DNA of 7,041 bases from Ruminococcus flavefaciens (lineage in GTDB: Bacteria; Bacillota_A; Clostridia; Oscillospirales; Ruminococcaceae), in contig SFFP01000093.1 of the NCBI GenBank assembly GCA_004556875.1, forward strand, positions 1-7,041, given 5' to 3'. The notes beneath the pieces are model-generated. The model worked only from the letters and a program-made list of their open reading frames with translations, did no database searches and was not told where the DNA came from. Shown in pieces: positions 4,640 through 7,041 of this stretch. How positions within the stretch are numbered: position 1 is the stretch's first letter; every line of letters begins with the position of its first letter. The position numbers were made by a program, and so were the translations under genes.

Positions 4640-6832
4640 ATGGAATATCTTGAAAACAGAGAGCTTTCATGGCTCAAATTCAATAAAAGAGTCCTTGAAG
4701 AAGCTGTTGACCCCGACACTCCTCTCCTTGAAAGACTCTCTTTCTCGGCAATATACCAGAGCAATCTCGATGAATTCTTCATGGTGCATGTCGGCTCTGT
4801 CACAGATAAGGCAAAGGATAAAAAAACAAAAAAGGACAGCTTCTCAGGCATGACTCCTTCTCAGCAGCTTGACGCCATATTCACAGCTGTACGCAGATTG
4901 CAGCCGTCTGTTGAAGAGGCTCTTCTGACTACCATGAAGGAGCTTGCTCCCTACGGCTTTGAGCACGTATCCTTCGATAAAGCTTCAAAAGACGAGCAGA
5001 CCTTCCTCGAAATGTACTTCAAGCGTGAGCTGAAGCCTTTCATTTCGGGAGTCGTTGTAAATGACGCTCTGCCATTCCCATTCCTCAAAAATAAGGAGAT
5101 ATACGCTGTTGTACAGCTCGGCTCAAAAAAGGACATCTCCATCGGAATAATCCCTGCGGCTATCACTCCGTCTGAGCGGATAATCCACCTCGGAAAGGAC
5201 GGCAAACGCTTTATTCTTGCAGAAGAAGTCATTCTCAAATTCGCTCACCTCATGTTCAAGAATTACAAGGTCATAGACCGCGCTCTCATAAGAGTCACAA
5301 GAAGCGCCGATATCATGGCTTCGGGAAGAGGTCCTGAATTCCGTCAGCGTATGGAAGAGCTTGTGGATAAGCGCAAAAAGCTTGCGCCTGTACGCCTTGA
5401 GATATCCGATGTTTTCAGCCGTGATGCCCTCGATTACCTCTGCAAAAAGCTGAAGCTGAAAAACGTCCGCGTTTTCACATCACGAATACCTCTCGACCTT
5501 TCCTATCTATTTACATTGCAGGAATACGACAGCGACCCTAAACTGCACTATGTTCCGCGCTCACCGCGCAAGCCTGCCGCAATTTCGGATACAAGACCTG
5601 TTTTTGCACAAGTAAAGGCTAAGGATATACTTCTCAGCTATCCTTTTGAGTCAATAAACCTGTCATTCATACGCCTCTTGCAGGAATGTGCAAACGACCC
5701 TAAGGTCACTTCCATAAAAATAACTCTTTACCGCCTTGCCCGAAACAGCAAGGTAATAGATGCACTCTGCACAGCCGCAGAAAACGGCAAGGAAGTGCTT
5801 GTCATGATAGAGCTTCGTGCACGGTTTGACGAGGAAAACAACATCGAATGGTCAAAGCAGTTACAGGAGGCAGGTGTCAAGGTCATTTACGGTCCTAAAG
5901 AATATAAGGCACATTCAAAGCTCCTGCTCATTACCCGAAAGGCACAGGGCGGAAACTTCGACTATGTAACGCAGATAGGTACAGGCAATTACAACGAAAA
6001 GACCGCTTCTCTCTACACTGACCTTATGCTTCTCACCGCAGACAGGGACATTGCCGCAGATGCAGAAGCTGTTTTCGCAGGACTTCTCAACGGCACTTTC
6101 GTTGAAAAAACAAATAAACTGCTTGTATCTCCTCTTGCGCTGAGACCGCAGGTACTTGCAATGATGGACGAACAGATATCTATTGCAAAAAGCGGCGGAA
6201 AAGGCTATATAGCCGCAAAAATAAACTCTCTCAACGACTCTGCCATAATCGAAAAGCTTGTTGAAGCTTCGCAGGCAGGCGTTAAGATAGAGCTTATAGT
6301 CCGCGGTCTGTGCTGTCTTATTGCAGGTGTACAGGGATATACCGAGAATATCACCGTCCGCAGTATCGTGGGACGTTTCCTCGAACACAGCCGAATATTC
6401 ATTTTCGGCACAGACGGTCCCGAACAGAAAATATATATCGGCTCTGCTGACTATATGAGCAGAAATACTATACGCCGCGTAGAAGTTGCCGCTCCTATAG
6501 AGGACGAACGCCTGAGAAGACGTATCCGCGAGATGTTCCGCATACTTATGAGAGACAACGTCAAGGCTCGCATCATGCTCAGCGACGGAAGCTATATCCA
6601 TGAACGCAGAAATCCCGAATCTCCGCTTAATTCGCAGGAATATTTCTATGAAGAAGCCTACAAGCGCCTCGATGACAAGACCGCAAGACAAAAACAGATG
6701 AAGATAAACCGCGAAAACGGCGCTAAAAAGAAACCTGCTTCACGAAAATCAGATGCAGGCAAAAAAACTGTAAAAAAGAAAATAAATTCCAATAATACAG
6801 CCAAAAGAGGCAGAAAGAAAAATACCCCATAA
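4640..6832 (+). CDS. ppk1: polyphosphate kinase 1 (PPK1) with a basic C-terminal tail
   Basis: Makes inorganic polyphosphate from ATP, reversibly, usually at the inner face of the membrane. The 730-aa protein has all four PPK1 parts: N domain starting YLENRELSWLKFNKRVLEEA with NLDEFFMVHVGSV (42-54); head domain (about 110-315); C1 domain with LYRLARNS (363-370) and the phospho-accepting histidine in KAHSK (H425), matching E. coli H435; and C2 domain with the second conserved histidine in RFLEHSR (H583), matching H592, and GSADYMSRN (601-609). Catalytic residues look intact. E. coli PPK1 is 688 aa; the excess here is mostly a tail from about residue 683 on, which is rich in lysine and arginine with few acidic residues and looks disordered (AKKKPASRKS, GKKTVKKK, KRGRKK). 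An AAGGAG site lies 6 nt before the ATG. It follows the kinase gene by 13 nt and has no clear terminator after it. Confidence 0.97.
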   Translation: MEYLENRELSWLKFNKRVLEEAVDPDTPLLERLSFSAIYQSNLDEFFMVHVGSVTDKAKDKKTKKDSFSGMTPSQQLDAIFTAVRRLQPSVEEALLTTMKELAPYGFEHVSFDKASKDEQTFLEMYFKRELKPFISGVVVNDALPFPFLKNKEIYAVVQLGSKKDISIGIIPAAITPSERIIHLGKDGKRFILAEEVILKFAHLMFKNYKVIDRALIRVTRSADIMASGRGPEFRQRMEELVDKRKKLAPVRLEISDVFSRDALDYLCKKLKLKNVRVFTSRIPLDLSYLFTLQEYDSDPKLHYVPRSPRKPAAISDTRPVFAQVKAKDILLSYPFESINLSFIRLLQECANDPKVTSIKITLYRLARNSKVIDALCTAAENGKEVLVMIELRARFDEENNIEWSKQLQEAGVKVIYGPKEYKAHSKLLLITRKAQGGNFDYVTQIGTGNYNEKTASLYTDLMLLTADRDIAADAEAVFAGLLNGTFVEKTNKLLVSPLALRPQVLAMMDEQISIAKSGGKGYIAAKINSLNDSAIIEKLVEASQAGVKIELIVRGLCCLIAGVQGYTENITVRSIVGRFLEHSRIFIFGTDGPEQKIYIGSADYMSRNTIRRVEVAAPIEDERLRRRIREMFRILMRDNVKARIMLSDGSYIHERRNPESPLNSQEYFYEEAYKRLDDKTARQKQMKINRENGAKKKPASRKSDAGKKTVKKKINSNNTAKRGRKKNTP

Positions 6833-6863
6833 AATGCCTATATGAGAAAATCCGAAAATATAC

Positions 6864-6892
6864 TTGAAACTTTATTGATTTTATGTTATAAT
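6864..6892 (+). promoter_or_regulatory. sigma-A promoter upstream of the right-edge gene
   Basis: -35 TTGAAA (6864-6869), a 17-nt spacer and -10 TATAAT (6887-6892) with an extended TG (TGTTATAAT). The predicted start near 6899 gives an untranslated leader of about 55 nt before the ATG at 6954, so the right-edge gene probably has its own promoter in addition to any readthrough from ppk1. Confidence 0.8.
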
Positions 6893-6897
6893 GTATG

Positions 6898-6911
6898 TTA
6901 TACTCGTATAA
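6898..6911. promoter_or_regulatory. operator-like palindrome at the start site
   Basis: TTATACTCGTATAA is a perfect inverted repeat with 6-bp arms and a 2-bp centre. It sits where transcription should begin, about 5 bp after the -10, a typical place for a repressor to block initiation. No regulator is encoded in the window, so function is inferred from position only. Confidence 0.4.
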
Positions 6912-6953
6912 GAGTGCACTATATCGGCAATTTTCTTTTCTGAGGTTTGGATA

Positions 6954-7041
6954 ATGATTGGATATTATAACTATACGGTTATTCTTACATATATGAGTCT
7001 TATCTCGTCCGTCATAGGTATGTTTTTTGCAGCAGGCTACG
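6954..7041 (+). CDS. 5' part of a probable CDP-alcohol phosphatidyltransferase (PssA-like)
   Basis: Only 29 codons are present before the right edge. The ATG at 6954 has a weak GAGG site about 8 nt upstream. The protein begins MIGYYNYTVILTYMSLISSV and continues with hydrophobic IGMFFAAGY, a first membrane helix entered after a very short N-terminus. This opening resembles, from memory, PssA-type CDP-diacylglycerol-serine O-phosphatidyltransferases of clostridia, membrane enzymes that make phosphatidylserine. The defining CDP-alcohol motif (DGxxAR...GxxxD) would lie beyond the edge, so the call rests on the N-terminus alone. Confidence 0.5.
   Translation, partial: MIGYYNYTVILTYMSLISSVIGMFFAAGY

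Noticed and set aside
4483..4851. 122-codon minus-strand frame over the kinase-ppk1 junction
   Set aside because: It is antisense to the kinase end and the conserved PPK1 N-terminus, and its serine/leucine-rich translation looks like a shadow frame.
5915..6691. 258-codon open frame on the minus strand
   Set aside because: It lies wholly inside ppk1, opposite a clearly conserved protein, and its translation shows no recognisable domain and a composition (many Cys, Phe, Tyr) typical of antisense frames.
6833..6863. Terminator directly after ppk1
   Set aside because: No stable inverted repeat followed by a U-run is visible; the stretch is AT-rich and leads straight into the next promoter.

Overview
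This window reads as chromosomal DNA from a low-to-moderate GC Firmicute of class Clostridia, most likely a Ruminococcus-like gut or rumen bacterium. The evidence is the T-box riboswitch, the AGGAG-type ribosome binding sites in front of nearly every gene, the near-consensus sigma-A promoters and the protein sequences. The genus is an inference. No tRNA, rRNA, CRISPR array, insertion sequence or phage gene is visible.

Layout. The left half is transcribed leftward. A strong promoter (3338-3366) starts a leader of about 240 nt that carries a textbook T-box riboswitch (3093-3331) with a threonine-type specifier. It is followed by two small unrecognised genes (114 and 126 aa), then thrS (threonyl-tRNA synthetase), a possible weak terminator, and the 5' part of a gene cut off by the left edge (perhaps DinB-like). 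The right half is transcribed rightward from a divergent promoter (3460-3488). A 211-nt leader holds what looks like a decayed small gene and two hairpins. After it comes a uridine-kinase-like P-loop kinase, and 13 nt later ppk1 (polyphosphate kinase) with an unusual lysine-rich C-terminal tail. A third promoter (6864-6892), with a palindrome at its start site, drives the first codons of a probable CDP-alcohol phosphatidyltransferase running off the right edge.

How the parts fit. Uncharged tRNA-Thr should stabilise the antiterminator and let RNA polymerase enter the thrS operon, so ThrRS rises when threonine charging falls. What is odd is that the riboswitch sits before two small genes of unknown function instead of directly before thrS, and the 147-nt gap before thrS shows no convincing promoter or second T-box. 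The kinase and ppk1 form a separate two-gene operon that joins a nucleotide or phosphate-transfer enzyme to polyphosphate synthesis.

I found no complete new biological system. The items most worth following up are the T-box/thrS operon with inserted genes, the basic tail on PPK1, and the decayed or structured leader before the kinase.
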